DNA from: Comamonadaceae bacterium
GTDB taxonomy: Bacteria; Pseudomonadota; Gammaproteobacteria; Burkholderiales; Burkholderiaceae
Assembly: GCA_947455875.1 (NCBI GenBank)
Contig: CANGSD010000057.1
Coordinates: 1 to 7,198 of the forward strand
Direction: 5' to 3'
DNA: 7,198 nucleotides
Positions 1 through 5,271 of this stretch are shown piece after piece; within the stretch, counting starts at the first letter, position 1; each line of letters starts with the position of its first letter. Position numbers and translations under genes: made by a program. The notes under the pieces are model-generated. The model was not told the origin of the DNA. It worked only from the letters and a program-made list of their open reading frames with translations, and did no database searches.

Positions 1-385
1 CTTGCGCCCACATCAGCAGGGGCTGTGACAGGACGGCAGCCAAGAAGGCGAACAACACCAGCCGCAAGGGGCTCGGCCGCCACCTTGCGATTCCCTCGGC
101 ATCTGCATGCAGGGGGTAGGAACCCAGCGTGACGAACAGGACATGCACCGATGCCAGAACGGCAAAGAACAGCGCCGCCACGCCCGCTGCAAGCAGCGGG
201 CGTCCCCAACCGGGGGCTGTGTACATCCACGCCATCAGGCCGACCGAAGCCGACATGACGACGAACGACACCAGCACCAGCAGGTTGGAAAGGCCGATCC
301 ACTGACGGTCCTGGGGCCGCTCCAGCCGCGCGAGGTGGCTGTCGTGAAACCCCAGGAGGGCGCAGATCCTGTCCAGAGCGCGCAT
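1..385 (-). CDS. Membrane protein, partial; probable diverged DUF4407-like paralogue
   Basis: Only the first 128 residues lie in the window; the rest runs off the left edge. Translating the minus strand from the ATG at 383-385 gives an open frame with three hydrophobic segments (about residues 32-56, 62-87 and 107-125) and no signal peptide. The N-terminus aligns with the neighbouring DUF4407 protein: G-x-x-D, a Leu three residues after the Asp, then Pro and Asp-Arg at the same distance (D15, D26, R27 against D38, D49, R50). The third hydrophobic segment aligns without gaps, sharing R...VLSxPL. The family's NLDRF signature after the second segment is absent. The start is 20 bp past the DUF4407 stop, so the two are probably cotranscribed. 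The ribosome binding site is weak (GGACC), suggesting translational coupling. A downstream coiled coil would be expected by analogy but cannot be seen. Membrane protein is sure; the family link is inference. Confidence 0.72.
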   Translation of the reverse strand, partial: MRALDRICALLGFHDSHLARLERPQDRQWIGLSNLLVLVSFVVMSASVGLMAWMYTAPGWGRPLLAAGVAALFFAVLASVHVLFVTLGSYPLHADAEGIARWRPSPLRLVLFAFLAAVLSQPLLMWAQ

Positions 386-405
386 CGTGCGAGGTCCGGC
401 CGGTG

Positions 406-1737
406 TCAGGTTGTCGCGGGCGGTGTGGCGGGCGGCAGGCGATCGATGTAGCCACCCGGGTTCTTGCGAATGTCGTCAGAGACGATGCGGGTGAACTCCT
501 CCTGCACCTGTGCGGTCAGCTGGCGGTCGATCTCGAGTTTGCCGATCGAGCGTGTGGCCGCCAGTTCGGCTTCGTGGTACTGGGCGTTCTTGACATCCAT
601 GATGGCCTCGCCGTCGGCATCGACGACATGACCCACCGCAATTCCGCGGCGGACTCGGGCCAGGCGCTTCTGGTTTTCAGTCAGGTAGTCGATGGTGCTG
701 AGCGTGAGCATCATCTTGAAAAACAAAGGCGAGATCTCGATGAAGATCAGCATCAGGGTCAGGAACAAGGTCGCCTTGGGCGAGATGTCGTGCGCGATCT
801 CAATGCGTTTGATCAGGCCGTTGAGTCGCTGACCCTGCGTCACCGAGTCCACCTCGGCTTTCTTATAAGCCTTGTCGGCTTCCTCGACCTCCAGCTCTTT
901 GGCCTTGATTCGGGCTTGTAGTTCATTGATTTCGGGGAGCAGGCGGGCGTTGTTTTCTTCCAATACAGCCGTGTTTTTCTCCAGGAGGGCCTTTTTTGCC
1001 CGGGCAACTTCGCCCTCGCCACGGCCACGACCGCCGGCGCCGCCGTCCATCTCCTTGCGGTATTCCGCTTCGGCCTTCGCCACCTCTTGCCGGAAACCCT
1101 GGAGTTCCTGGTTCTTTTTGTCTTTCTGTTTGTTCAGGTCGTCCTTCACGGCGGTGATCTTGGCCACCGCGTCCTCACGCTTTTTTCTCGCGTCATTGAG
1201 GTAGTTATCGGCGTACTCTTGTTGCCGGTTCTTCAGCTCCGCATCGATCTCCGTTTTCATGATCCGGATCTCTAGTGGTTTGGAGAGCACGATGCCGATC
1301 AAGACTGCCATCAGGATTCGTGGCAGTGCCCGCAGAAACTCCCCCCCGGTGACGGTGTCGGTGCCGTCACCGTGGCCGGTGGTCGAGACGATGAAGCGGT
1401 CCAAGTTGTAGATCACCGCAGACCACACCAGGCCGAAGAAGCAGGCCACCATCATCCAGCCAAAGCTCAGTTCTTCCGGGCCGTCGACCGCATTGGGGCC
1501 GAACACGGTGTAGAAGGCGTAGGAGCCCGAGATGAAGGCCAGGGCGGCGGTTGCCATGACGGTGCCGCCGATGCCCTGAAGCTTCACGCGGTCGTAGCTG
1601 GGGCAGTGTTTGAGTAACTGCACATCGACGCCCGCCGAGTAGTACAGCGCCCGGTTCAACCAGTTCAGGTTCAGGGCGTAGTTGTATTCCGTGGCGGGCG
1701 CCGGGTCGTACGAGTTGGAAGGCCTGGTATCAGTCAT
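406..1737 (-). CDS. DUF4407 domain membrane protein with long coiled coil
   Basis: A 443-aa inner-membrane protein of the uncharacterised DUF4407 family. Visible hallmarks are an N-terminal LNRxLYYxAGVD segment (27-38), two hydrophobic segments (54-76 and 91-110), the NLDRFIV motif right after the second (111-117), a third segment (138-154) ending in SKPLEIRI, a charged Lys/Glu/Gln-rich coiled coil (about 160-310) broken by a glycine/arginine linker (231-243), and a fourth segment (322-343). The tail is polar and ends in PPATPPATT. The start ATG has AGGAG six bases upstream (1743-1747). It lies 47 bp after the 213-aa gene and 20 bp before the next membrane gene. Four segments would place the long coiled coil and both termini on different sides depending on topology; by the positive-inside rule at NLDRF a cytoplasmic N-terminus and periplasmic or cytoplasmic coil cannot be settled here. 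No biochemical function is known to me for the family. Confidence 0.92.
   Translation of the reverse strand: MTDTRPSNSYDPAPATEYNYALNLNWLNRALYYSAGVDVQLLKHCPSYDRVKLQGIGGTVMATAALAFISGSYAFYTVFGPNAVDGPEELSFGWMMVACFFGLVWSAVIYNLDRFIVSTTGHGDGTDTVTGGEFLRALPRILMAVLIGIVLSKPLEIRIMKTEIDAELKNRQQEYADNYLNDARKKREDAVAKITAVKDDLNKQKDKKNQELQGFRQEVAKAEAEYRKEMDGGAGGRGRGEGEVARAKKALLEKNTAVLEENNARLLPEINELQARIKAKELEVEEADKAYKKAEVDSVTQGQRLNGLIKRIEIAHDISPKATLFLTLMLIFIEISPLFFKMMLTLSTIDYLTENQKRLARVRRGIAVGHVVDADGEAIMDVKNAQYHEAELAATRSIGKLEIDRQLTAQVQEEFTRIVSDDIRKNPGGYIDRLPPATPPATT
1151..1188 (-). other. Possible -1 ribosomal frameshift signal in the DUF4407 gene
   Basis: On the coding (minus) strand the codons AGA AAA AAG at 1188-1180 contain the in-frame heptamer A-AAA-AAG, the same heptamer used in E. 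coli dnaX. Nine bases later is a 6-bp GC-rich inverted repeat, GCGGTG (1170-1165) and CACCGC (1156-1151), with an 8-base loop. A -1 slip would read one Ala codon and then TGA, giving a product of about 187 residues with the three N-terminal membrane segments but no coiled coil or fourth segment. No Shine-Dalgarno-like stimulator is obvious upstream. The layout is suggestive only: Lys-Lys encoded AAA-AAG in a coiled coil can produce it by chance. Confidence 0.25.
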
Positions 1738-1742
1738 GGGGA

Positions 1743-1747
1743 CTCCT
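1743..1747 (-). promoter_or_regulatory. Ribosome binding site of the DUF4407 gene
   Basis: AGGAG on the minus strand, ending five bases before the ATG at 1735-1737. It supports that start and independent initiation after the 47-bp gap. Confidence 0.7.
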
Positions 1748-1784
1748 GGTTGCTCGAAATTTCAAAAGAGGTAGGTCAGTGGGT

Positions 1785-2426
1785 TCAGGGCTCGATGCGG
1801 GCCTGTGCCATCCTGGATTCCAGGGTGGCCATGGGCAATTGCGCGTTCCATCGGGGCAGCGCGGGGTGAGCGGGTGCGTCCGAAGGCGCGGTCATGGCCG
1901 GCAGGGTGCGTAGGACGAGATCGGGTGTGTTCAGTTCGGCGGGCGAGGCGCGCAACTTGAATGGCGGCACCCGAGTGACTAGCGGCACAGGCGCTCGCAT
2001 GGCGGGCAGCACCGCACGAGGCAGTTGCGAATCCCGTGGCGCGCCGAATCGGTCATACGCGGGTTGCAGGTCGTCGGGCAAGCGCACACGAAACGCCTGT
2101 TCGGGCGCGCGCCAGACCTCATCGCGCAGCGTGTGCGTGTCGATTGAGTAGCTGCGGCTGCCCCAGGCGTTGATCACCTTGAGCGTGAGCAAGGCGCGCA
2201 CCGGCACCGCCACCTGCAAGGTCGCCGCTTCGCGGAAGAATTCCCGCAGCACAAAACTCTCAGGGCCGCGGATATCCAGCCATCCCCAGCCTGCGACCCG
2301 CACCTGCAGCACCATCAGGTCCAGAGGCAGAACCTCCGAAAGCGAGGTGCAGGCCAGCACCTGCGGCCGCGAGAAGGCATGGGCCAGCCTGCGGCGCAAC
2401 GATGCGGTCACGTCGGTGATGTTCAT
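1785..2426 (-). CDS. Uncharacterised 213-aa protein, possible Ig-like beta-sandwich domain
   Basis: I do not recognise the family. The start chosen is the ATG at 2424-2426, six codons inside the longest reading frame. It overlaps the TGA of the upstream OmpA-domain gene as ATGA and has AAGGAG five bases upstream, while the earlier ATG at 2442-2444 lies within the upstream gene and lacks these. No signal peptide or membrane segment is seen, so the protein is probably cytoplasmic. Residues about 21-100 alternate hydrophobic and polar residues and include WLDIRGPESFVL, then AVPVRALLTLKVINAWGS. This pattern (x-I-x-G ... T/L-L-x-V-x-N-A-x-G-S) recalls bacterial Ig-like or PKD-type sandwiches, which is a weak inference. 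The second half (about 120-213) is Pro/Ala/Leu-rich and probably disordered; LPAMxAP occurs twice (140-146, 175-181). Translational coupling suggests fixed stoichiometry with the OmpA-domain protein. Confidence 0.8.
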   Translation of the reverse strand: MNITDVTASLRRRLAHAFSRPQVLACTSLSEVLPLDLMVLQVRVAGWGWLDIRGPESFVLREFFREAATLQVAVPVRALLTLKVINAWGSRSYSIDTHTLRDEVWRAPEQAFRVRLPDDLQPAYDRFGAPRDSQLPRAVLPAMRAPVPLVTRVPPFKLRASPAELNTPDLVLRTLPAMTAPSDAPAHPALPRWNAQLPMATLESRMAQARIEP

Positions 2427-3973
2427 CGGCTCTCCTTCGGGCACTGCACCCGGACTTCCACACGGCGGTTGGAGCGGTCTTCGCCCTGGGTTTCCACCCT
2501 CGGATAGCGATCTCCGACCCCCATGGCCGAAATCTTTTCCGCCTTCGCGTAGCCGTTGGCAACCAGCCAGTCGGCCACCGCACTGGCCCGCTCCTCGCTG
2601 AGGACCAAGTTGCCGCTCGGGCCGTCCTTGTGCGGTGCCCTATCCGCATGACCAATGATGGTGATGCTCGCGTCCGGGTGCTGGCGGATCAATTGGCCAA
2701 GCTTGACCAGTTGGGCGCGGGCCTCTTCCTCGTTGACACCGCTCGCATTGAGTTCAAACAGCGCGCCCTGGCCCATGTAGATCTGGTGGTTCTGCCGCGG
2801 CTTGCCCTGTTCGTCCACACAGCGGAACACCTTCTCGGGCGTCTTGACCGCCTGGTCGATGGACAGCGTGGGCGGGCGACCGCTGTCGCTGCTGTTGTCG
2901 CCCTGGCTGGCGAGATCTTCCGCATCGCGATCGGGGCGAAGCACGTCGTTGATACGCTGGCGCGATTGCTCCACGCGCTCGTTCACGTACTGGCCCATCT
3001 TCGGTGCGTTGGTCAGACTGCAGGTGGCCGGGTCGTCGGGGCAGGAGATCAGGGCTGCGACGGCCCACACCAAGGCGACCAGCAGTGGCACCCAGCAATG
3101 CACCAGTCGGGCCGAGAGCACCACGGCCAGTGCGATCAGCCACAGCCACAGAGGGCGCACCTGCGCGCAGTTGGTGATGGCGTCGGACAGCAGCAACAGA
3201 AATGGAATCAGAGCCAGGGCCACGACTGCGCCGCTGAAGGCCCATTGCTTCCAGGGTTCGCGCGGCGGCAGACCCACTTGCGCCAGCGCGCAGCGCAGGA
3301 TGAAAGGCAGCACGCCCACCAGCGCCCAGGAGAATTTGCACGAGAGCCACAGCAGCAGGAACAGCACGATCGGCCAGCCCCACCCGCATAACTTGCAAGG
3401 GTGAGGATCCGACGGCGGCTCGAGCGGATCGGGATGCGGTATCGGCGGCTCGGGTGGCTTGGGTGGCTCGGGCGGTGCGGGCGGTGCGGGCGGATCGGTC
3501 TGCGGCCCGCGCGGCTCGGAGGGATCCTTGGGATCGGGCTGCGACGGCTTGGGTGGATTGCCGGGATCGGGCCGCGGCTTGGGTCCCTCTTCTGGCTTCG
3601 GCCGAGGTGGCAGGATTCGGGCCCAGGCCCAGCCGACCAGGCGACCCACTTCCTTGGCCCTGGATTCGTCGGCCACTCCGGTGGACACGCTGGACCACTT
3701 GGGAATATGCAGATCGTGGACCTGAACGATCCAACCTTGCTGGCCGGGGTCGTCCAGATGCACCATGTCGACCGAGCGCTGGAACAAGGGCCGGGCGCCT
3801 GCCTCGGCCGGCGGCGGGCCGTCGACGACTTCGACCTCGCTCAGACGCCCGCGAGTGATGACAACTTGCTGGACGCTGCGTTCCTGGGAGAGGTCTGAAT
3901 GGGACCCAGCAAGCGAACTGAAGTCGCCATCAAACCAGCCCTTGACCCAGACTGCGCCTTCGATCTGCTTCAT
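2423..3973 (-). CDS. OmpA-domain peptidoglycan-binding polytopic membrane protein with proline-rich stalk
   Basis: A 516-aa multidomain protein. Residues 1-118 form an unrecognised, partly beta-rich domain without a signal peptide. Residues 121-192 are extremely proline-rich (35 of 72). A CKLC pair (193-196) precedes a membrane region with hydrophobic stretches at about 198-232 (one or two passes), 246-264, 275-290 and 292-310. A linker with CPDDPATC (311-318) follows, then an OmpA/MotB-type domain (about 402-511). It keeps the GHxD motif (GHAD, D444), LSxxRA (R462) and NRRVEVRV, residues that in OmpA bind diaminopimelate of peptidoglycan; the D-to-R spacing is 18 instead of the 15 in A. baumannii OmpA, so the loop is longer. 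The OmpA domain must be periplasmic; five passes would leave the N-terminal domain cytoplasmic. An in-frame TGA lies 24 bases upstream of the ATG, so this is the first possible ATG, though its ribosome binding site is poor. It probably anchors the complex encoded by this operon. Confidence 0.9.
   Translation of the reverse strand: MKQIEGAVWVKGWFDGDFSSLAGSHSDLSQERSVQQVVITRGRLSEVEVVDGPPPAEAGARPLFQRSVDMVHLDDPGQQGWIVQVHDLHIPKWSSVSTGVADESRAKEVGRLVGWAWARILPPRPKPEEGPKPRPDPGNPPKPSQPDPKDPSEPRGPQTDPPAPPAPPEPPKPPEPPIPHPDPLEPPSDPHPCKLCGWGWPIVLFLLLWLSCKFSWALVGVLPFILRCALAQVGLPPREPWKQWAFSGAVVALALIPFLLLLSDAITNCAQVRPLWLWLIALAVVLSARLVHCWVPLLVALVWAVAALISCPDDPATCSLTNAPKMGQYVNERVEQSRQRINDVLRPDRDAEDLASQGDNSSDSGRPPTLSIDQAVKTPEKVFRCVDEQGKPRQNHQIYMGQGALFELNASGVNEEEARAQLVKLGQLIRQHPDASITIIGHADRAPHKDGPSGNLVLSEERASAVADWLVANGYAKAEKISAMGVGDRYPRVETQGEDRSNRRVEVRVQCPKESR
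2432..2437 (-). promoter_or_regulatory. Ribosome binding site deciding the start of the 213-aa gene
   Basis: AAGGAG on the minus strand, five bases before the ATG at 2424-2426 and inside the last codons of the OmpA-domain gene. It fixes the downstream start at the ATGA overlap rather than at the Met 18 bases earlier. Confidence 0.75.
3398..3613 (-). repeat. Proline-rich low-complexity repeat in the OmpA-domain gene
   Basis: The DNA is a degenerate run of short units such as GGCGGCTCGGGTGGCTTGGG on the plus strand, coding for PxPPxPPEP-like peptides on the minus strand (residues 121-192). The charged residues are mixed Lys, Arg, Glu and Asp. Such segments usually act as stiff spacers or binding sites for other proteins. 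The length is likely to vary between strains because of the repeats. Confidence 0.8.
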
Positions 3974-4051
3974 GGCGGGCCGTACCGACGGTCCCAGTCA
4001 CCTGTTTGCGGGGGGGCAGTATCGATCACTTCACAGCAAAGTTGGGACTTA

Positions 4052-4061
4052 ACTGATCAGT
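4052..4061. promoter_or_regulatory. Palindrome, possible operator
   Basis: ACTGATCAGT is a perfect 10-bp palindrome in the AT-rich leader, 79 bases upstream of the OmpA-domain start and between the two GCAAAGTTG direct repeats. Its placement would suit a regulator site, but no cognate regulator gene is in the window and short palindromes occur by chance. Confidence 0.25.
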
Positions 4062-4156
4062 CTAGCACTCGCAAAGTTGATAGTTTTGCTAGGGAAATAG
4101 TTTGAAATAGCTCATTCAATCGGGCGGCAGTGCGGTAGGTAGAGAAATGCAATTAA

Positions 4157-4178
4157 GGCCTGGCTTATTCAAGAGGCC
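4157..4178 (-). terminator. Weak hairpin after the 304-aa gene, possible terminator
   Basis: Just past the TAG of the 304-aa gene, on the minus strand, GGCCT (4178-4174) can pair with AGGCC (4161-4157) across a 12-base loop and is followed by TTAATT. The stem is only 5 bp and the T tract is poor, so termination may be partial or absent. If real it would separate this gene from the operon that follows. Confidence 0.25.
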
Positions 4179-4179
4179 C

Positions 4180-5094
4180 CTAGGCATAGTGGCCGCCCAC
4201 CAGCCCCGCTGCGATCAGCGCGGATCGCATCAGCGCACGTCGCGCCGGGGCTCGCCGTTTGTTTCGCTGACCGTCGAGATGGAAGTTGTCCGAGCCCACC
4301 AGGTAAATCAGGCGATCGAGCTGTCGTGGCCTGAGGCCTCCTGCTTCCTGCAGCCAAGCGAAGCGGGGGTCATGGCCAATCTCTTCGCCCTCGGCCCGGG
4401 CGATCGAGATCAAGCTGCGGAAGGCCTCGCGTTCCTCGTCCTTGCGCTCGATGGACAGTCGTAGCAGTCCGATGATCGGCATCACGTGAAGATCCGGTTT
4501 GGCAAAGGCCGACACGCCGATATCGGCCATGAAGTTGGCCGCCAGAGGCAGGCCCATTCCCGCAATCTTGGTGGCGGGATTCAGACTCATGACGTCGAGG
4601 TCGGCCAGGAGCGCCTCGGCCTCCAGGGCATGGGTCGGCTGTGCGAGCCAGTGCAGTGAACGCTGCTCGATCCACTCCAGGTAGGTCAGGTGACCCAAGG
4701 CGGGTACGGCCTGCGGCGAGGTCACGCGACGCACGGCGGCGAAAAACTCTTGCGGGCTTCGGCCTTGCTGGTCGTCACCGGTCATGACCCCCAGTGCGCG
4801 GATGCGGTCATCGTCATCGGCGTGGGCCACTTGAATCGCATTGAGCAGCGCCAGGACGGCCGCAGCCGCAAGGGGCGGCTGCGAGCGGTTCACCAGGTTC
4901 AGGCAAAAGACCCGCAGCTTGTGCCACCGGGTCAGGCTGGCCTCTGCGGGCATCACGTCGCAAAGGATCGCTCGGCGCAGGTCGGCCTCCACCGTGTGGA
5001 CCTCGGTCGCAGGGTGTCGGGTCAGCGACCGCAAGGCGGGATCAAGCCGAATCTGCAGGGCGAGGTCAAACAGCACGCGAAAAGCGGAAGGCAT
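4180..5094 (-). CDS. Uncharacterised 304-aa protein with HhH-GPD-like segment
   Basis: A soluble, mainly helical protein without signal peptide or membrane segments. The most informative stretch is residues 176-204: KIAGMG, then PLAANFMADIG, then KPDLHV. This follows the helix-hairpin-helix pattern G-x-G-x-x-x-A plus the (V/K)-x-D-x-H-V loop of HhH-GPD base-excision glycosylases, where the Asp (here D201) is catalytic. The Lys of bifunctional enzymes such as endonuclease III, just after the hairpin glycines, is absent. The rest does not look like MutY, Nth or AlkA, there is no iron-sulfur cysteine cluster, and the tail contains RQLDRLIYLVGSDNF (257-271) and a basic segment (277-290). A DNA-binding or glycosylase-like role is therefore an inference. 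The ATG at 5092-5094 follows GAGGTG (5099-5104). It lies 206 bp upstream of the OmpA-domain gene in the same direction, so membership in the same functional unit is plausible but unproven. Confidence 0.82.
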   Translation of the reverse strand: MPSAFRVLFDLALQIRLDPALRSLTRHPATEVHTVEADLRRAILCDVMPAEASLTRWHKLRVFCLNLVNRSQPPLAAAAVLALLNAIQVAHADDDDRIRALGVMTGDDQQGRSPQEFFAAVRRVTSPQAVPALGHLTYLEWIEQRSLHWLAQPTHALEAEALLADLDVMSLNPATKIAGMGLPLAANFMADIGVSAFAKPDLHVMPIIGLLRLSIERKDEEREAFRSLISIARAEGEEIGHDPRFAWLQEAGGLRPRQLDRLIYLVGSDNFHLDGQRNKRRAPARRALMRSALIAAGLVGGHYA

Positions 5095-5162
5095 CGGTCA
5101 CCTCGGTCTTGAACAGTCAATTCAAATAGTATCCCCGACCGTTTAGATGGCTCAGGCATCCG

Positions 5163-5172
5163 CGATGCATCG
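5163..5172. promoter_or_regulatory. Palindrome in the divergent region, possible operator
   Basis: CGATGCATCG is a perfect 10-bp palindrome lying about 100 bases upstream of the Bug gene start and 69 bases upstream of the 304-aa gene. Overlapping it, GCATC and GATGC form a second inverted repeat. A regulator site is possible, but no regulator gene is visible nearby. Confidence 0.25.
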
Positions 5173-5260
5173 GTCTCTTAATCCGCGGCGGCTCTGAAAG
5201 GGTATTCACGAATGCGAAGGCGCATCCAGGCTGCCTAGACTGTCGCGGCATAACCTGACC

Positions 5261-5266
5261 AGGAGA
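5261..5266 (+). promoter_or_regulatory. Ribosome binding site supporting a TTG start
   Basis: AGGAGA ends five bases before the TTG at 5272-5274. No ATG or GTG near this position would give the signal peptide intact, so this site decides the start of the Bug-family gene. Confidence 0.75.
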
Positions 5267-5271
5267 CTTCC

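Larger units (their letters stand above)
3974..4179 (-). promoter_or_regulatory. AT-rich intergenic region, likely promoter region of the OmpA-DUF4407 operon
   Basis: This 206-bp gap precedes four closely packed minus-strand genes, so their promoter most likely lies here. By hand count, 38 of 100 bases in 4021-4120 are G or C, far below the flanking genes. It contains a perfect 10-bp palindrome ACTGATCAGT (4052-4061), an exact direct repeat GCAAAGTTG (4036-4044 and 4071-4079), a tandem GAAATAG pair (4094-4100, 4104-4110) and a run of seven G (4010-4016). I found no convincing -35/-10 pair on the minus strand. No credible small gene was seen. Confidence 0.5.
5095..5271. promoter_or_regulatory. 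Divergent intergenic region between the 304-aa gene and the Bug gene
   Basis: This 177-bp region must carry the start signals of both divergent genes. It holds a perfect palindrome CGATGCATCG (5163-5172), overlapped by an inverted repeat GCATC-CGC-GATGC (5156-5168), and an inverted repeat TTGAA (5109-5113) / TTCAA (5121-5125) close to the start of the 304-aa gene. A minus-strand TACTAT (4 of 6 matches to a -10 box) reads from 5133 to 5128, without a good -35. No clear sigma70 promoter was found for the plus-strand gene. Confidence 0.4.

Noticed and set aside
107..921. Two plus-strand open frames opposite the membrane genes (107-451 and 403-921)
   Set aside because: They run antisense to the DUF4407 gene and its partial paralogue, which have clear membrane and family features. 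Neither frame shows a motif.
2427..2444. Earlier ATG start for the 213-aa gene at 2442-2444
   Set aside because: It lies in the upstream gene without a ribosome binding site, while the ATG at 2424-2426 has AAGGAG and the ATGA overlap.
2630..3391. A 253-codon open frame on the plus strand
   Set aside because: It lies opposite the OmpA-domain coding region, lacks a good ribosome binding site and has a Gln/His/Arg-rich composition typical of shadows.
2754..3734. A 326-codon open frame on the minus strand in another frame of the OmpA-domain gene
   Set aside because: The overlapping frame carries the OmpA domain, membrane segments and the ATGA coupling. The alternative is Arg/Ala/Ser-rich and featureless.
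406..3973. Direct assignment of the cluster to Zorya, MotAB or TolQR
   Set aside because: The DUF4407 proteins lack MotA/ExbB signatures, and the OmpA-domain protein is polytopic rather than single-pass. The resemblance is in overall plan only.
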